Shown: positions 46,125-56,059 of the stretch, one piece after another
Numbering within the stretch: position 1 is the stretch's first letter
Layout of the letters: each line of letters opens with the position of its first letter
From: Tatlockia sp.
Lineage (GTDB): Bacteria; Pseudomonadota; Gammaproteobacteria; Legionellales; Legionellaceae
Length of the DNA: 64,000 bases
Direction of reading: 5' to 3'
Assembly (NCBI GenBank): GCA_013697955.1
Contig: JACCVV010000059.1
Span: forward strand, 1 to 64,000
Position numbers and translations under genes: made by a program
Notes under the pieces: model-generated
What the model saw: the letters and a program-made list of their open reading frames with translations, nothing else
Database searches by the model: none
What the model was told of the DNA's origin: nothing

Positions 46125-48113
46125 TTAAGCGAATCCAATAGCTTCGTTGAGTAGCAGATTTTCTTCAGGCAGTAGTTTGTAATAAGCCTGAGAAGATTCT
46201 GCGCTAAAGAAACCTCCTTGTTTAGATTCTTGGGAGGGAGCGGGCGCAAAATGGGTAAGGCTCGGATTCTTTTTAAAGGCTTTATAATCATCTTCATCAA
46301 AATCAGGCAAGGTTTGGGCTTGGGGTTCATAACGATTGAGAATCGCCTTTGAAATTACCGCGGAAGCGATTGCCAGAGCGATGAGTCCCAAACCAATTCC
46401 TGTTGGAAGAAAAACCAGCGATGTGAAAACAACTACGGGAAACAAAGCATCGATGAATACAGATCTAAACCCTTTTTTAAGTTGAAATTCAGCCAGTTTC
46501 TTTTGATAGTCCGATTCGGCCATTAAGGCTTTTATTTCCAAATACAATTGTTTTTTTAGATTTGGATCTTTTTCAGTTAGAAAAGCGTTTAATAATTCTT
46601 CGCTTTCGGCTTTTACAAGCTGGCTTTGTTCCTCTGTTTTGTTCATCTCCAGTTGGCAGCTTCTGGCTGTATAAATTGTAGTTAGAAGAAAGCAAAGAAT
46701 GGAGCCTATTAAACCTATAATTGCCATACTTAATGGTGCAATTGCTGCCGGTGGACAGAAAAAGCAAATGACAACGCAAAACGCAAGGATAAGTCCTAGA
46801 GCATAGCAGCAATCATTGAACGTGTTTAAATCCTTATATTTCCAATCGAATCGGGCTTTGGCTTCCATTTTTGTAAGCTGTTTTAATTGCGCTTCCAGCT
46901 CATTTTGCTTGGCTTTACAAAGCAGAATATCATCTTCTGTTGCTATCAATAGCTCTTTCGAATTTTTATTGATTTGTTCAAGAATATTCTCTCTATCTCG
47001 TTTAAAAGCCAACAGATTGGCTTCGCGTTGGGTCGTTTCTTCCCAATGACGCCAGATGGTAAAGAATAGGTCGGTTGTTAACAAAAATACCGTCAATATA
47101 TTTCCGGCAAAGCCAAGGAAGCCGTTTCCTTTCAACCAAAAGAAACAAACCATGTTGATAGGGCCCCAGAATAGATCATTCAAAATAGCAAATTTTCGTT
47201 GATTCCATTGGGTGGTGAACCGTTCCCACACTGGAATTTCACTTTCCTTGCCTTTGCTAATCCAGGGACCAAGGGTGTGTTTGAAGAGTAAAAACAGGTT
47301 AACGCCTAAACGAGCATAATAAAGAACGAAACTCATGTAGCCCGTGACTGGCGAGGGTGCAGCAAGTGCGTTTCGTGAATCTTGAGTATTCATGAAATTG
47401 CTGGGTAGTAGCTCCAACGCAGAAGCAAGCATCCCACCGCCCCAAATCCAATAAAGCCGTTTGACATTAATCTCAGACATCCATTGAATTAACGCACCGG
47501 TTTTATGAGTGGTTAACTCGTTGACTCGTTCTACTATCCACTCTGCGAGAATGGTCAATCCTAAATAATACAAACATTTTGAGAAAAGAGAGATCTCAGT
47601 TTCAAGCTCGTCATTAAAATCAATTTTTATCCCGCGATCAGGATTTAAATCTAATTCCTGAATTCGTTTTGAACAGAGATCCAGGGCGGCATGATGATCA
47701 TTCAGGGTATATTTTCTATCTTCAGTAACATCCAACTGATATTGTGCAAAAAGCAAAAAATAGGTAAGTAAAAGTTTATTTTTTAATCGTAATTTCTGTT
47801 CAACAGAGAGAAAACGAAAAAGGGCAGGATTGGTTTTTGATAATTCATTCTGATAAAAATCAAGAAGAACAGGCAAACCTTTGCGATGCTCTGAAAGTGT
47901 CTCGATATCGAGTAATAGCTCTCTTCTGGCATGAAGTTCTTGCAAGGCTTTTAATTGCTGTTGTTTCTGCTTTTCAGTGTTGGCTATTTCTAATAGAATT
48001 TCTGCGTTCTTAGACGTGTTAGCATACAGTTTACCAATAAATTTCTTTTGGTCGTTGCTATGTAATTCATAGGAACTTTTTATTGATTTCAAAATTTCTA
48101 TAGAACTTGCCAT
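46125..48113 (-). CDS. large multi-helix membrane and coiled-coil protein, unknown
   Basis: 662 aa from the ATG at 48113, with AGGG eight bases upstream; the frame extends to 48164. The N-terminal 230 residues are helical and soluble, with a coiled-coil stretch (about 40-75). Several hydrophobic helix pairs follow between about 220 and 375, then a second coiled coil (about 385-435), a pair at about 440-495 and another at about 560-600. The C-terminal end PEENLLLNEAIGFA is acidic and hydrophobic, as in many Dot/Icm substrates. No enzymatic motif is seen. A TTGTCC-18-TATAAA promoter lies upstream. The mnmG promoter is in the gap after its stop. Function is unknown. Confidence 0.65.
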   Translation of the reverse strand: MASSIEILKSIKSSYELHSNDQKKFIGKLYANTSKNAEILLEIANTEKQKQQQLKALQELHARRELLLDIETLSEHRKGLPVLLDFYQNELSKTNPALFRFLSVEQKLRLKNKLLLTYFLLFAQYQLDVTEDRKYTLNDHHAALDLCSKRIQELDLNPDRGIKIDFNDELETEISLFSKCLYYLGLTILAEWIVERVNELTTHKTGALIQWMSEINVKRLYWIWGGGMLASALELLPSNFMNTQDSRNALAAPSPVTGYMSFVLYYARLGVNLFLLFKHTLGPWISKGKESEIPVWERFTTQWNQRKFAILNDLFWGPINMVCFFWLKGNGFLGFAGNILTVFLLTTDLFFTIWRHWEETTQREANLLAFKRDRENILEQINKNSKELLIATEDDILLCKAKQNELEAQLKQLTKMEAKARFDWKYKDLNTFNDCCYALGLILAFCVVICFFCPPAAIAPLSMAIIGLIGSILCFLLTTIYTARSCQLEMNKTEEQSQLVKAESEELLNAFLTEKDPNLKKQLYLEIKALMAESDYQKKLAEFQLKKGFRSVFIDALFPVVVFTSLVFLPTGIGLGLIALAIASAVISKAILNRYEPQAQTLPDFDEDDYKAFKKNPSLTHFAPAPSQESKQGGFFSAESSQAYYKLLPEENLLLNEAIGFA

Positions 48114-48322
48114 ATTTGCACCCTGCACTAAATTAACCGCCACTTGGGGCCAAGTGCGCTCCAAATAGCAATTTGTTCTTTTTTATATCATAGATTCTAA
48201 TAGTAGGACAAGTTTTAAACGCTAAATTTACGGTTTTGTAAGCTATTTTTTCAATATTTAAAATGTTTCTGCCTTAGAAAGAGATATGGCATAATTCCTC
48301 ACAAATTTTTAGCGAGATGCTC

Positions 48323-48994
48323 ATGAAAAAAGCAGTTGTATTGTTATCAGGTGGCCTGGATTCAACGACTTGTTTAGCTATAGCCAAAGCGGCTGGCTTT
48401 AGTTGTCATGCGCTAAGCTTTAGCTACGGCCAGCGCCATTCCTCTGAAATAGCTGCGGCCGAACGTGTTGGGAAATATTTTTCAGTTAATGAGCATCGAA
48501 TTGTGAATTTGGATATTGGCCAATTTGGCGGTTCCGCCTTAACTGACGAATCCCTGCAAGTTCCTCATTTTAAAGCAAGTAACGATATACCTATTACCTA
48601 TGTACCAGCGCGTAATACTATCTTTTTAGCAATTGCTTTGGGTTATGCGGAAACATTAGGCGCTACTGACCTTTTTATAGGAGTGTCTGCAATTGACTAT
48701 TCACACTATCCTGACTGCAGGCCTGAGTTTATGGAAGCTTTTCAAAAGCTAGCCAATTTAGCAACAAAAGCGGGTGTTGAAGGTTCTTCGATTACCTTGA
48801 ATGCCCCTTTACTCAATCTTTCCAAAGCAGACACAATTTTAAAGGGTATTGAGTTAAACGTTGACTATTCTTTAACCATTTCATGTTATCAGGCTACTCC
48901 AGTGGGTGAGGCCTGTGGCCATTGTGATTCTTGTAGCTTTCGAAAATTAGGCTTTGCGAACGCGGGAGTGACAGATCCGACAATTTATAAATAA
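48323..48994 (+). CDS. queC: 7-cyano-7-deazaguanine synthase QueC
   Basis: 223 aa. It converts CDG to preQ0 with ATP and ammonia in the queuosine pathway. The PP-loop motif [13 protein letters not shown] is at the N-terminus, FSYGQRH follows, and the C-terminal zinc site is [17 protein letters not shown]. The ATG at 48323 matches the family N-terminus ([11 protein letters not shown]); the frame extends to 48317. No other que gene is adjacent. The YhhQ-type importer at 19141 would salvage the same pathway's intermediates. Confidence 0.95.
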   Translation: MKKAVVLLSGGLDSTTCLAIAKAAGFSCHALSFSYGQRHSSEIAAAERVGKYFSVNEHRIVNLDIGQFGGSALTDESLQVPHFKASNDIPITYVPARNTIFLAIALGYAETLGATDLFIGVSAIDYSHYPDCRPEFMEAFQKLANLATKAGVEGSSITLNAPLLNLSKADTILKGIELNVDYSLTISCYQATPVGEACGHCDSCSFRKLGFANAGVTDPTIYK

Positions 48995-49085
48995 AATGTT
49001 CATTAATTTTACGTTTTTATTACCAAAAAAATTGTTTAAAATCAGGCACTTTACATATATGTTACAACATGCTGCTCATTTTTGA

Positions 49086-49114
49086 TTCACAACAATTATA
49101 ACTGTTGTTATGAT
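49086..49114 (+). promoter_or_regulatory. promoter with palindromic operator candidate
   Basis: TTCACA (49086-49091), 17 bases, then TATGAT (49109-49114). The spacer carries a near-perfect 20-base palindrome at 49089-49108 with arms ACAACA and TGTTGT around TTATAA (one mismatched pair). It abuts the -10 hexamer, the position expected for a repressor site. Confidence 0.5.
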
Positions 49115-49144
49115 TGCTCCGATTTTTAACCTTAGGAGTATATT

Positions 49145-49813
49145 ATGACGTTACGAGAATTTGGACGAGCCGCATCCAAAGCGATAAGTGCAGTGACTAA
49201 GCCGATCGGTGATTTTCTTCGCAAGCATTGGGTTTCAACTGCTGTAGTAATGTTAGGGCTTGTTGTTTTTGCTGCTGTTATTACCTTATTGGTATTCGCT
49301 TGGCCTGCTTTTATTGGAGCTGCCGCTGCCGCCACAATGACCCTGCCTTTAATAGGTACTGTTGCTCCTTTAGCTTTCCTTAGTTCTCTTTCTATCCCGG
49401 CTGCTGCTGCGGTTCTTGGTTCCTTTGCCTTTGCTGGATTCATAGTTGCAAGCGGTATTTTCGCTGGTGCTGTCAACCTGGTTGTTAAAGCCTACAATGC
49501 TATAGACAATTACTTCACAGGTGATCTTCCAAACGAAAACCGTGATAGAGCTATTGCTTCTGCAAAAATAGGAATAAATGAGGTTGCAGGAAATGCTTAC
49601 GATGCTGGTTTCTCTGCTGCCTCCAGCCCCTATCATAGAAGGGAATTCAAAAACTATTTAGACGCTACCAGAAAGCCTGTAAACGTGGGAGGCGGTCATT
49701 ATAGCGCACCTGTAAACTTTAATAATCCAAATCCTTTCGTTGAAATTGAAGACAGTGCAAATGAGTTCGAATTAGATGATTACAATAATCCTAGTAATTA
49801 CATAAACTCATAA
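49145..49813 (+). CDS. small alanine-rich membrane protein, unknown
   Basis: 222 aa. Three hydrophobic segments lie in the first 125 residues: WVSTAVVMLGLVVFAAVITL, AFIGAAAAATMTLPLIGTVA and AAAAVLGSFAFAGFIVASGI. A soluble C-terminal part with few motifs ends in an acidic stretch, EIEDSANEFELDDYNNP. AGGAG lies 6 bases before the ATG, and a Rho-independent terminator follows. The acidic tail is like that of Legionella type IV substrates, but nothing else supports that. A reverse-strand frame at 49132-49476 is a codon-use shadow. Confidence 0.6.
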   Translation: MTLREFGRAASKAISAVTKPIGDFLRKHWVSTAVVMLGLVVFAAVITLLVFAWPAFIGAAAAATMTLPLIGTVAPLAFLSSLSIPAAAAVLGSFAFAGFIVASGIFAGAVNLVVKAYNAIDNYFTGDLPNENRDRAIASAKIGINEVAGNAYDAGFSAASSPYHRREFKNYLDATRKPVNVGGGHYSAPVNFNNPNPFVEIEDSANEFELDDYNNPSNYINS

Positions 49814-49822
49814 TCAACTTAT

Positions 49823-49848
49823 AAACGCGGCTAAGGCCGCGTTTTCTT
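49823..49848 (+). terminator. Rho-independent terminator
   Basis: AAACGCGGC, loop TAAG, GCCGCGTTT form a perfect 9-bp stem followed by TCTT within 10 bases of the 49145-49813 stop codon. Confidence 0.9.
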
Positions 49849-49895
49849 AACTTCTCCTTCTCGTTATAAAAGAAGCATTCCCGGAATCTATGCGT

Positions 49896-49901
49896 TATAA
49901 T
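49896..49901 (+). promoter_or_regulatory. -10 element upstream of metG
   Basis: A perfect TATAAT lies 29 bases before the metG start. The best -35 candidate at 17 bases is poor (AGCATT). It follows the terminator of the previous gene, so metG probably has its own promoter. Confidence 0.5.
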
Positions 49902-49930
49902 CCGTCCTTTTCAAAAAACAGGCCTGATTG

Positions 49931-51946
49931 ATGAATAAAGTTCGAAAAATGCTGGTTACCTCGGCACTTCCTTATGCGAATGGACATTTGCATTTAGGTC
50001 ATTTGGTTGAACATGTGCAAACCGACATCTGGGTCCGCACTCATAAAATGAAGGGTCTTGAATGCATCTCAGTCTGCGGCGATGACGCCCACGGTACTCC
50101 AATAATGCTTAAGGCTGAACAACTAGGTCTGAGTCCAGAAGAGTTAACCGCCACTATGCAACAAAGTCATCAACAGGATTTTGCTGCTTTCTCCATTGAT
50201 TATGATTGTTATCACACGACTCATTCTGAGGAAAACCGGTTTTTTGCAGAAACTATTTACAAACGTCTGCAGGATTCGGGAGATATTGTCAAAAAAACTA
50301 TTCGTCAAGCCTTTGATCCGGTCAAGGAAATGTTTCTGCCAGATCGTTATGTAAAAGGAACCTGCCCCAAATGCTCTACGCCTGATCAATATGGCGATAA
50401 TTGTGAGTCCTGCGGTGCGACCTATGCCCCAACTGATTTGCTGGATCCAGTCTCTGTCATTTCAGGGGCTAAACCGATTGAAAAAGATTCCGAGCATTAT
50501 TTTTTTGATTTACCCCGTTATGAGTCGCTTTTAAAAGAATGGACACGGTTGGGTGCTTTGCAAACAGAGGTAGCTAACAAACTGGATGAATGGTTTGCCG
50601 CTGGCCTTAAGCAATGGGATATTTCGCGAGATTCGCCCTATTTTGGTTTTCAAATTCCCGGCACTACTGATAAATATTTTTATGTCTGGCTGGATGCCCC
50701 GATTGGCTATATGGCCAGTTTTAAAAAATATTGTAATGAAAAAGGCGTTTCTTTTGATGAATTTTGGAATAAGGATTCCACAACTGAACTCTATCATTTT
50801 GTCGGAAAGGACATTGTTTACTTTCATGCCCTGTTTTGGCCGGCCATTTTAGCAGGTAGCGGCTATCGCTTGCCCACCTCTGTTTTTACTCATGGTTTTT
50901 TAACTGTTGACGGCCAGAAAATGTCTAAATCACGAGGTACCTTTATCGAGGTGCGTACCTATTTACAACATTTACACCCTGAGTACCTTCGCTATTATTA
51001 TGCGGCAAAATTGAATGGACGAATTGATGATCTGGATTTGAATTTTGATGATTTTTTCAACCGAATTAATGCTGATCTCGTTGGAAAAATAGTCAATATT
51101 GCCAGTCGTTGCGCGGGATTTATCAATAAACGTTTTGACAATAAATTAGCTGCAGAATTGCCAGAACCAGCTCTTTATCAAGAATTAATGTCATTACGTG
51201 AGGAAATAATAGAAGCCTATGTTCAGCGTGATTATGCTCGCGCCATTCGGCAAATCATGGAGGGCGCTGCACGTGTTAATCAATATATTGATGAAAAAAA
51301 ACCCTGGGTCTTAGTAAAAGATGAGACAAAGCTAAGCGAAGTTCAGGCAATCTGTACAATGGGATTAAATCTATTCCGCATCCTCATGACTTACTTAAAA
51401 CCCGTACTGCCAAAGATGTCTGAAAGTGCAGAGCAGTTTTTAAATTGTGAGCCCTTAATTTGGTCATCCATAGATAACCCCTTACTCAATCAAAAAATTA
51501 ATCCCTTTACACCGCTTATGGTTAGAGTAGAGCGGGAAAAAATTGACGCACTTTTATCGCAAACGAAGGAGAACTCCTTGACCAATGTAGAAGAAAAAAA
51601 AGCCCCTGCCACTGCAGATGAAGGGCTAATCAGTATTGATGATTTTGCAAAAATCGATTTACGTATAGCTCGAATTATTTCAGCCGAAGCAGTAGAAGGT
51701 GCCGATAAATTACTGCGTTTGCAGCTTGATTTGGGCAAGGAAAAGCGCCAAGTTTTTGCTGGAATAAAAGCCGCCTATGAACCTGCTGAATTAGTAGGTC
51801 GCTTAACGGTGATGGTTGCAAATCTTGCTCCACGAACTATGCGCTTTGGCATTTCTGAAGGAATGGTATTAGCTGCGGGTGATGGTAATGGCATTTATCT
51901 ACTACAGCCGGATTCTGGTGCCGCGCCCGGGATGAAAGTTAAATAG
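49931..51946 (+). CDS. metG: methionyl-tRNA synthetase
   Basis: 671 aa class I synthetase charging tRNA-Met. HIGH-type motif [12 protein letters not shown] near the N-terminus, a zinc-binding knuckle ([21 protein letters not shown]), KMSKS loop [12 protein letters not shown], and an anticodon-binding helical domain. The C-terminal 100 residues form a tRNA-binding dimerisation domain ([27 protein letters not shown], in two segments). The ATG at 49931 is preferred over the TTG at 49928. The rnfB-like gene starts two bases after its stop. Confidence 0.97.
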   Translation: MNKVRKMLVTSALPYANGHLHLGHLVEHVQTDIWVRTHKMKGLECISVCGDDAHGTPIMLKAEQLGLSPEELTATMQQSHQQDFAAFSIDYDCYHTTHSEENRFFAETIYKRLQDSGDIVKKTIRQAFDPVKEMFLPDRYVKGTCPKCSTPDQYGDNCESCGATYAPTDLLDPVSVISGAKPIEKDSEHYFFDLPRYESLLKEWTRLGALQTEVANKLDEWFAAGLKQWDISRDSPYFGFQIPGTTDKYFYVWLDAPIGYMASFKKYCNEKGVSFDEFWNKDSTTELYHFVGKDIVYFHALFWPAILAGSGYRLPTSVFTHGFLTVDGQKMSKSRGTFIEVRTYLQHLHPEYLRYYYAAKLNGRIDDLDLNFDDFFNRINADLVGKIVNIASRCAGFINKRFDNKLAAELPEPALYQELMSLREEIIEAYVQRDYARAIRQIMEGAARVNQYIDEKKPWVLVKDETKLSEVQAICTMGLNLFRILMTYLKPVLPKMSESAEQFLNCEPLIWSSIDNPLLNQKINPFTPLMVRVEREKIDALLSQTKENSLTNVEEKKAPATADEGLISIDDFAKIDLRIARIISAEAVEGADKLLRLQLDLGKEKRQVFAGIKAAYEPAELVGRLTVMVANLAPRTMRFGISEGMVLAAGDGNGIYLLQPDSGAAPGMKVK

Positions 51947-51948
51947 TT

Positions 51949-52563
51949 ATGAAGATAGTATCGGTTAAAGTAATTGATGCCTTGCTTCCGCAGACCCAAT
52001 GTGGCGAATGTAGCTATGCAGGCTGTTTGCCCTACGCTGAAGCCTTGGCACAAGGTTCTGCAGCAATTGATCGCTGTGCACCTGGCGGTATAGAGACCGT
52101 CAAAGCTCTCGCCGAGTTATTATCAATCGATGCAAAGGTCTATCTATCTGCAGAAAGCATTAAAACTCGTCCACCAGCTTTAGCCATAATTCGAGAAGAA
52201 GAATGTATTGGCTGTACAAAATGCATTCAAGCTTGTCCAGTTGATGCTATTGTCGGCAGCGCCAAAAGCATGCATTCAATTATAAATACAGAATGCACGG
52301 GCTGTGGCCTTTGCCTTGAGCCCTGCCCGGTAGACTGTATTGAAATTTTATCGGTTCCCGAATCTAGTTATGATAAAACCTCTGCAAGAAATCGTTATAA
52401 CGCACGCCTCGCGCGATTATCCGGTGAAGAACAAGAAAAACAACAGCTTTACCGTGAAAAGAGGCGGTCGTCTGTCAAAACCAACGACGTTTTACAGGAT
52501 ATAAAAGAAAAACAGGATTACATCCAGCAAGCCTTGGCTAGAGTAAAGATGAAGAAAATCTAA
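51949..52563 (+). CDS. rnfB: RnfB-like iron-sulfur electron transfer protein
   Basis: 204 aa. An N-terminal Fe4S domain ([19 protein letters not shown], then a distal Cys in DRCAPGG) matches RnfB, followed by two 4Fe-4S ferredoxin motifs [16 protein letters not shown] and [17 protein letters not shown] basic coiled-coil tail follows. The N-terminal membrane helix of normal RnfB is absent. No rnfA, C, D, G or E genes are near. It lies between metG and nth and is the lone ferredoxin of this kind here. The partner is unknown. Confidence 0.88.
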   Translation: MKIVSVKVIDALLPQTQCGECSYAGCLPYAEALAQGSAAIDRCAPGGIETVKALAELLSIDAKVYLSAESIKTRPPALAIIREEECIGCTKCIQACPVDAIVGSAKSMHSIINTECTGCGLCLEPCPVDCIEILSVPESSYDKTSARNRYNARLARLSGEEQEKQQLYREKRRSSVKTNDVLQDIKEKQDYIQQALARVKMKKI

Positions 52564-52564
52564 T

Positions 52565-53218
52565 ATGAATAAAGAAAAAAGAAGTAAAATCTTCGAGCGC
52601 TTCAAGGAACAAAATCCCGAACCAAAGACAGAACTAAAATATAATTCAACCTTTGAACTCCTTGTTGCGGTTCTTTTATCCGCTCAAGCGACAGATATCT
52701 CTGTAAATAAGGCTACTGCCAAACTTTTTCCCATTGCTAATAGCCCTGATGCAATTTTGGAATTAGGAGAAGAGACGCTTAAAGAGTACATAAAAACGAT
52801 TGGCCTATTCAATTCTAAAGCAAAAAATCTGATAAAAACCTGTCAAATACTTGTTGAACTCTATCAGGGTGATATACCTTGCAACCGTGAAGCCTTACAA
52901 GCCTTGCCCGGCGTTGGTCGTAAAACTGCCAATGTCATATTGAATACAGCCTTTAAACAGCCAACAATGGCCGTCGACACACACATATTTCGAGTTGCAA
53001 ACCGCACAGGCATTGCTAAAGGAAAAACTCCCCTAGCAGTCGAACTGTCTTTACTTAAAAACATTGATCCAAAATTTCACCAAGACGCTCATCATTGGCT
53101 TATTTTACATGGACGCTACATCTGCGTTGCCCGGAAACCCAAATGCCCGCAATGTCTGATTCGTGATCTTTGTGAGTATAAGTATAAGACCTTAGATTAT
53201 TTGCAAAAAGAAAGTTAA
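52565..53218 (+). CDS. nth: endonuclease III
   Basis: 217 aa DNA glycosylase/AP lyase for oxidised pyrimidines. Helix-hairpin-helix with catalytic Lys ([13 protein letters not shown]), catalytic Asp in [12 protein letters not shown], and the C-terminal 4Fe-4S site with cysteines in [17 protein letters not shown]. The ATG is one base after the rnfB-like stop, so the two are co-transcribed. Rnf-type genes next to nth occur in many Gammaproteobacteria, where the whole rnf operon is usually present. Confidence 0.96.
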   Translation: MNKEKRSKIFERFKEQNPEPKTELKYNSTFELLVAVLLSAQATDISVNKATAKLFPIANSPDAILELGEETLKEYIKTIGLFNSKAKNLIKTCQILVELYQGDIPCNREALQALPGVGRKTANVILNTAFKQPTMAVDTHIFRVANRTGIAKGKTPLAVELSLLKNIDPKFHQDAHHWLILHGRYICVARKPKCPQCLIRDLCEYKYKTLDYLQKES

Positions 53219-53282
53219 TAATGTTATATTCCTGAACATTTAGCCTGCCATATGGGCTGTAATAAATGGGCAAGATTGGAAT

Positions 53283-54605
53283 ATGAATTCTTTTTTAACA
53301 GTATTACCCAAACGCAGCTATCTATCGCTTACTGTAAGCATGATGACTTGCCTTATCTTATTGATTAATGTTTCTTTTAAAATTATTACAGTTCATGGAA
53401 TGATTTTTACTGCCAGCTCTCTTCTTTGTCCTTTAGTTGCTACGCTTTATTTGATGGTTTTAAAAGAATGTAACCTGATTCAGCAGCGTCATATACTCAA
53501 TCAATCGCTCCTTGCCTTGTATTTGTTTTCTATAGGAATTTATCTTCTGGTTAATTTACCTGCAGCCGAAAATATCTATGAAAATCCGGCTTATCAAATT
53601 GTTTTTGAAGATATTCCAAAAAAATTCTTTGCAGCGACTCTCGCTTTTGGCCTAAGTTTTTATCTTCCTCATTTACTATGTTGCGCTAAAAATAGTGAAA
53701 TGCTTGTCTCACCTAAAAAACGACTTGTACTTGCACTTTTCGGTGGATTTGCTTTCTTTAGCATTGATTTTGTTTTACTTTTTCTTGATCCCTATTTTGA
53801 GAATTTTAATCGTATCTACGTTGATTCTCTGATGGTCAGTGCGGGAATTTTATTATTGGTCGGGATTGTTTATCTTAGTTACCATCTATTAATAAACCCG
53901 GTTAGAGCCAAGCGTAAAATACCCGCTTCTCCTGCCTACTTGTCTATACCGCTTTATCATTATTTAGTCAGTTTTTCTGTCACCATTATGTTGATTTGTC
54001 TAGCCTGTGAATACCGTTTAATCGCATTTACCGAAGTGACAACAATTGGCGCCAGTGCAATTTTTTTCCCTTTTACGCTAATTGCCAGTACTTTGATTGG
54101 AGAATTATATGGATACAGGGCCAACCTTCGGCTTGCTATTGTTCTGATTATGGCTGAATTAAGCTTTGATTTTCTATTAATGGCAACAGTAGCCTTACCT
54201 GCGCCTGATTTTTTTAATATAAATCCTTTTTACTCAGTCATTTTGCCCCGGCGAATTCCTGCAGGGACTTTGGCTTTATTTGTAACCTTTGTCAGCAATG
54301 CTATGTTGCTTGAAAATCTTAAATTTACTAGTCTTGGTCTTAACCGTTGGACTCGTATTTTAATTGCTAATATTTTTGCAACCTCCCTTCTATGCCTGGT
54401 TAACTACAGTATTTTATACACAGGCGTTTATCCTTATGATCAAATTTTTAATCTGGTTTTGAATTCATGGATTTACAAAATGACCGCTTCTTTATTATCT
54501 CTACCCCTGGTTCTTTGGTTATTCAATCTTTGTAAAGATCGCAAGTACTCTGTCCCCCAAGATGAAAAGTCTTATTTGGTAAATCTTGGAAGAAAAACGC
54601 GCTAA
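53283..54605 (+). CDS. duplicated VUT/YhhQ-type membrane transporter
   Basis: 440 aa with about twelve predicted helices. The second half (from about residue 230) looks like the VUT/queuosine-precursor-transporter family: ASAIFFPFTLIASTLIGELYG, the segment LIMAELSFDFLLM, and late helices ending LWLFNLC. The first half has a similar helical pattern (NVSFKIITVHGMIFTASSLL, ALFGGFAFFSIDFVLLFL) but weaker motifs, suggesting an internal duplication or a fusion of two family units of roughly 220 residues each. The family's best-known substrates are queuosine precursors. Substrate here is unknown. The stop overlaps the convergent glmU stop by two bases. Confidence 0.65.
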   Translation: MNSFLTVLPKRSYLSLTVSMMTCLILLINVSFKIITVHGMIFTASSLLCPLVATLYLMVLKECNLIQQRHILNQSLLALYLFSIGIYLLVNLPAAENIYENPAYQIVFEDIPKKFFAATLAFGLSFYLPHLLCCAKNSEMLVSPKKRLVLALFGGFAFFSIDFVLLFLDPYFENFNRIYVDSLMVSAGILLLVGIVYLSYHLLINPVRAKRKIPASPAYLSIPLYHYLVSFSVTIMLICLACEYRLIAFTEVTTIGASAIFFPFTLIASTLIGELYGYRANLRLAIVLIMAELSFDFLLMATVALPAPDFFNINPFYSVILPRRIPAGTLALFVTFVSNAMLLENLKFTSLGLNRWTRILIANIFATSLLCLVNYSILYTGVYPYDQIFNLVLNSWIYKMTASLLSLPLVLWLFNLCKDRKYSVPQDEKSYLVNLGRKTR

Positions 54606-55981
54606 AGCATAGGCTCTTTTTTCAAGGGCCTTTTCCAACCCATAATTGTTTTCTGCCTATTTTCGCTAAGGGTTAGCTCTCCAGCCGGGACGTTTTTTCT
54701 TATTGTTGATCCGGCACCAATGGTCGCATTTGCCCCGATCGTTACAGGAGCTACAAATTGAGTATCAGAACCAACAAAAACGCCATCTTCAATAATAGTT
54801 TGATGTTTATTTGCCCCATCATAATTGCAGGTAATTGTGCCAGCGCCAATGTTAACCTGTTTGCCTATAATTGCATCGCCTAGATAACTTAAATGACTGG
54901 CTTTAGTGCCTTCGTTAAACTGAGCATTTTTCGTTTCAACAAAATTGCCGATTTTACAATGCGCAGCGAGATTTGTTCCTGGCCTCAAGCGGGCGAAAGG
55001 GCCAATTTGGCAATGATCAGATATTTCACAACCATCAATAACAGAATTTGCTAAAATTTCGCAATCTTTCCCCAGGCTTACATTATTCAATAGGCAGTTT
55101 GGGCCTATTTTTGTGCCTTTTCCAATACTGACCTTGCCACTAAAAACGACGTTCACATCAATAAATACATCCTGTTCACAATGCAGCTCACCTCGTACAT
55201 CGATACGGCTTGAATCGGCGATGGTGATGCCTGCAAGCATCAATTTTTCAGCATTTCGCTGTTGCCAGATCCGTTCAAGTTGTTGTAACTGTAAACGATT
55301 GTTTACACCTTGAATCTCGATTGGATCCAGCGCTTGCATTGAATCAATTGGCAAGTGCTCTTCGACAGCCTTAAAAATAATTTCGGTTAAATAATATTCG
55401 CCTTGAGCATTATTATTTTTTAACGCTGGCAGCCAGCTAGCCAGCTTATCGACTGATACACAGCAAATGCCGCTATAAATTTCCTTAATTTCCTTTTGTT
55501 CTTTTGTAGCGTCCTTTTCCTCAATAATTTCACGGATTTCATTTTGTTGATTACGAATTATCCGCCCAAGACCCGTTGGATTGTCGAGTGTCGCGAGCAA
55601 GAGAGTTAAGGCAGAATCGGATTGATTTGAAATTTCAATAAGTGCTTTCAAAGTTTCAGTTTGAATTAAAGGGACATCAGCTGAAATCACTAGTACCTTT
55701 GAATTTCTTGGAAGATGGTCTAAAGCCTGCATAAGGGCGTGGCCAGTGCCTAGTTGTTCCTTTTGTTCAATCCAGTTTAAAGGTAAATGCGTTAAGGCTG
55801 ACTTTAGCTGGTCACCTCCATGCCCATATATAATATGAATGGTATCAGGATTTAATTCCTTTGCAGTTTCAATTACACGCTCAACCATCATTTTCCCGGC
55901 TATGCGATGTAATACTTTTGGGGTGGTGGAATACATCCGCTTGCCCTGTCCGGCAGCTAAAATAACAATTTGCAAAGACAT
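54602..55981 (-). CDS. glmU: bifunctional UDP-N-acetylglucosamine pyrophosphorylase / glucosamine-1-P acetyltransferase
   Basis: 459 aa. The N-terminal uridyltransferase domain begins VILAAGQGKRMYSTTPKVLH, and the C-terminal left-handed beta-helix consists of hexapeptide repeats (IGPFARLRPGTNLAAHCKIG onwards) with GAGTITCNYDGANK at the acetyltransferase active site. It makes UDP-GlcNAc for cell-wall and LPS synthesis. The ATG at 55981 matches the family start; the frame extends to 56053. It is convergent with the membrane transporter. ansA lies upstream in the same direction. Confidence 0.97.
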   Translation of the reverse strand: MSLQIVILAAGQGKRMYSTTPKVLHRIAGKMMVERVIETAKELNPDTIHIIYGHGGDQLKSALTHLPLNWIEQKEQLGTGHALMQALDHLPRNSKVLVISADVPLIQTETLKALIEISNQSDSALTLLLATLDNPTGLGRIIRNQQNEIREIIEEKDATKEQKEIKEIYSGICCVSVDKLASWLPALKNNNAQGEYYLTEIIFKAVEEHLPIDSMQALDPIEIQGVNNRLQLQQLERIWQQRNAEKLMLAGITIADSSRIDVRGELHCEQDVFIDVNVVFSGKVSIGKGTKIGPNCLLNNVSLGKDCEILANSVIDGCEISDHCQIGPFARLRPGTNLAAHCKIGNFVETKNAQFNEGTKASHLSYLGDAIIGKQVNIGAGTITCNYDGANKHQTIIEDGVFVGSDTQFVAPVTIGANATIGAGSTIRKNVPAGELTLSENRQKTIMGWKRPLKKEPML

Positions 55982-56059
55982 AAATTTCTTATTCCCAAAT
56001 GAAGGTATTCCTAATGATAGAAAAAACAAAGGCAAAAAAGTAGTGGAAACCAATTATTC

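Noticed and set aside
49132-49476. 114-aa minus-strand frame opposite the 49145 gene
   Set aside because: Alanine- and lysine-rich low-complexity shadow created by the alanine-rich gene on the plus strand.
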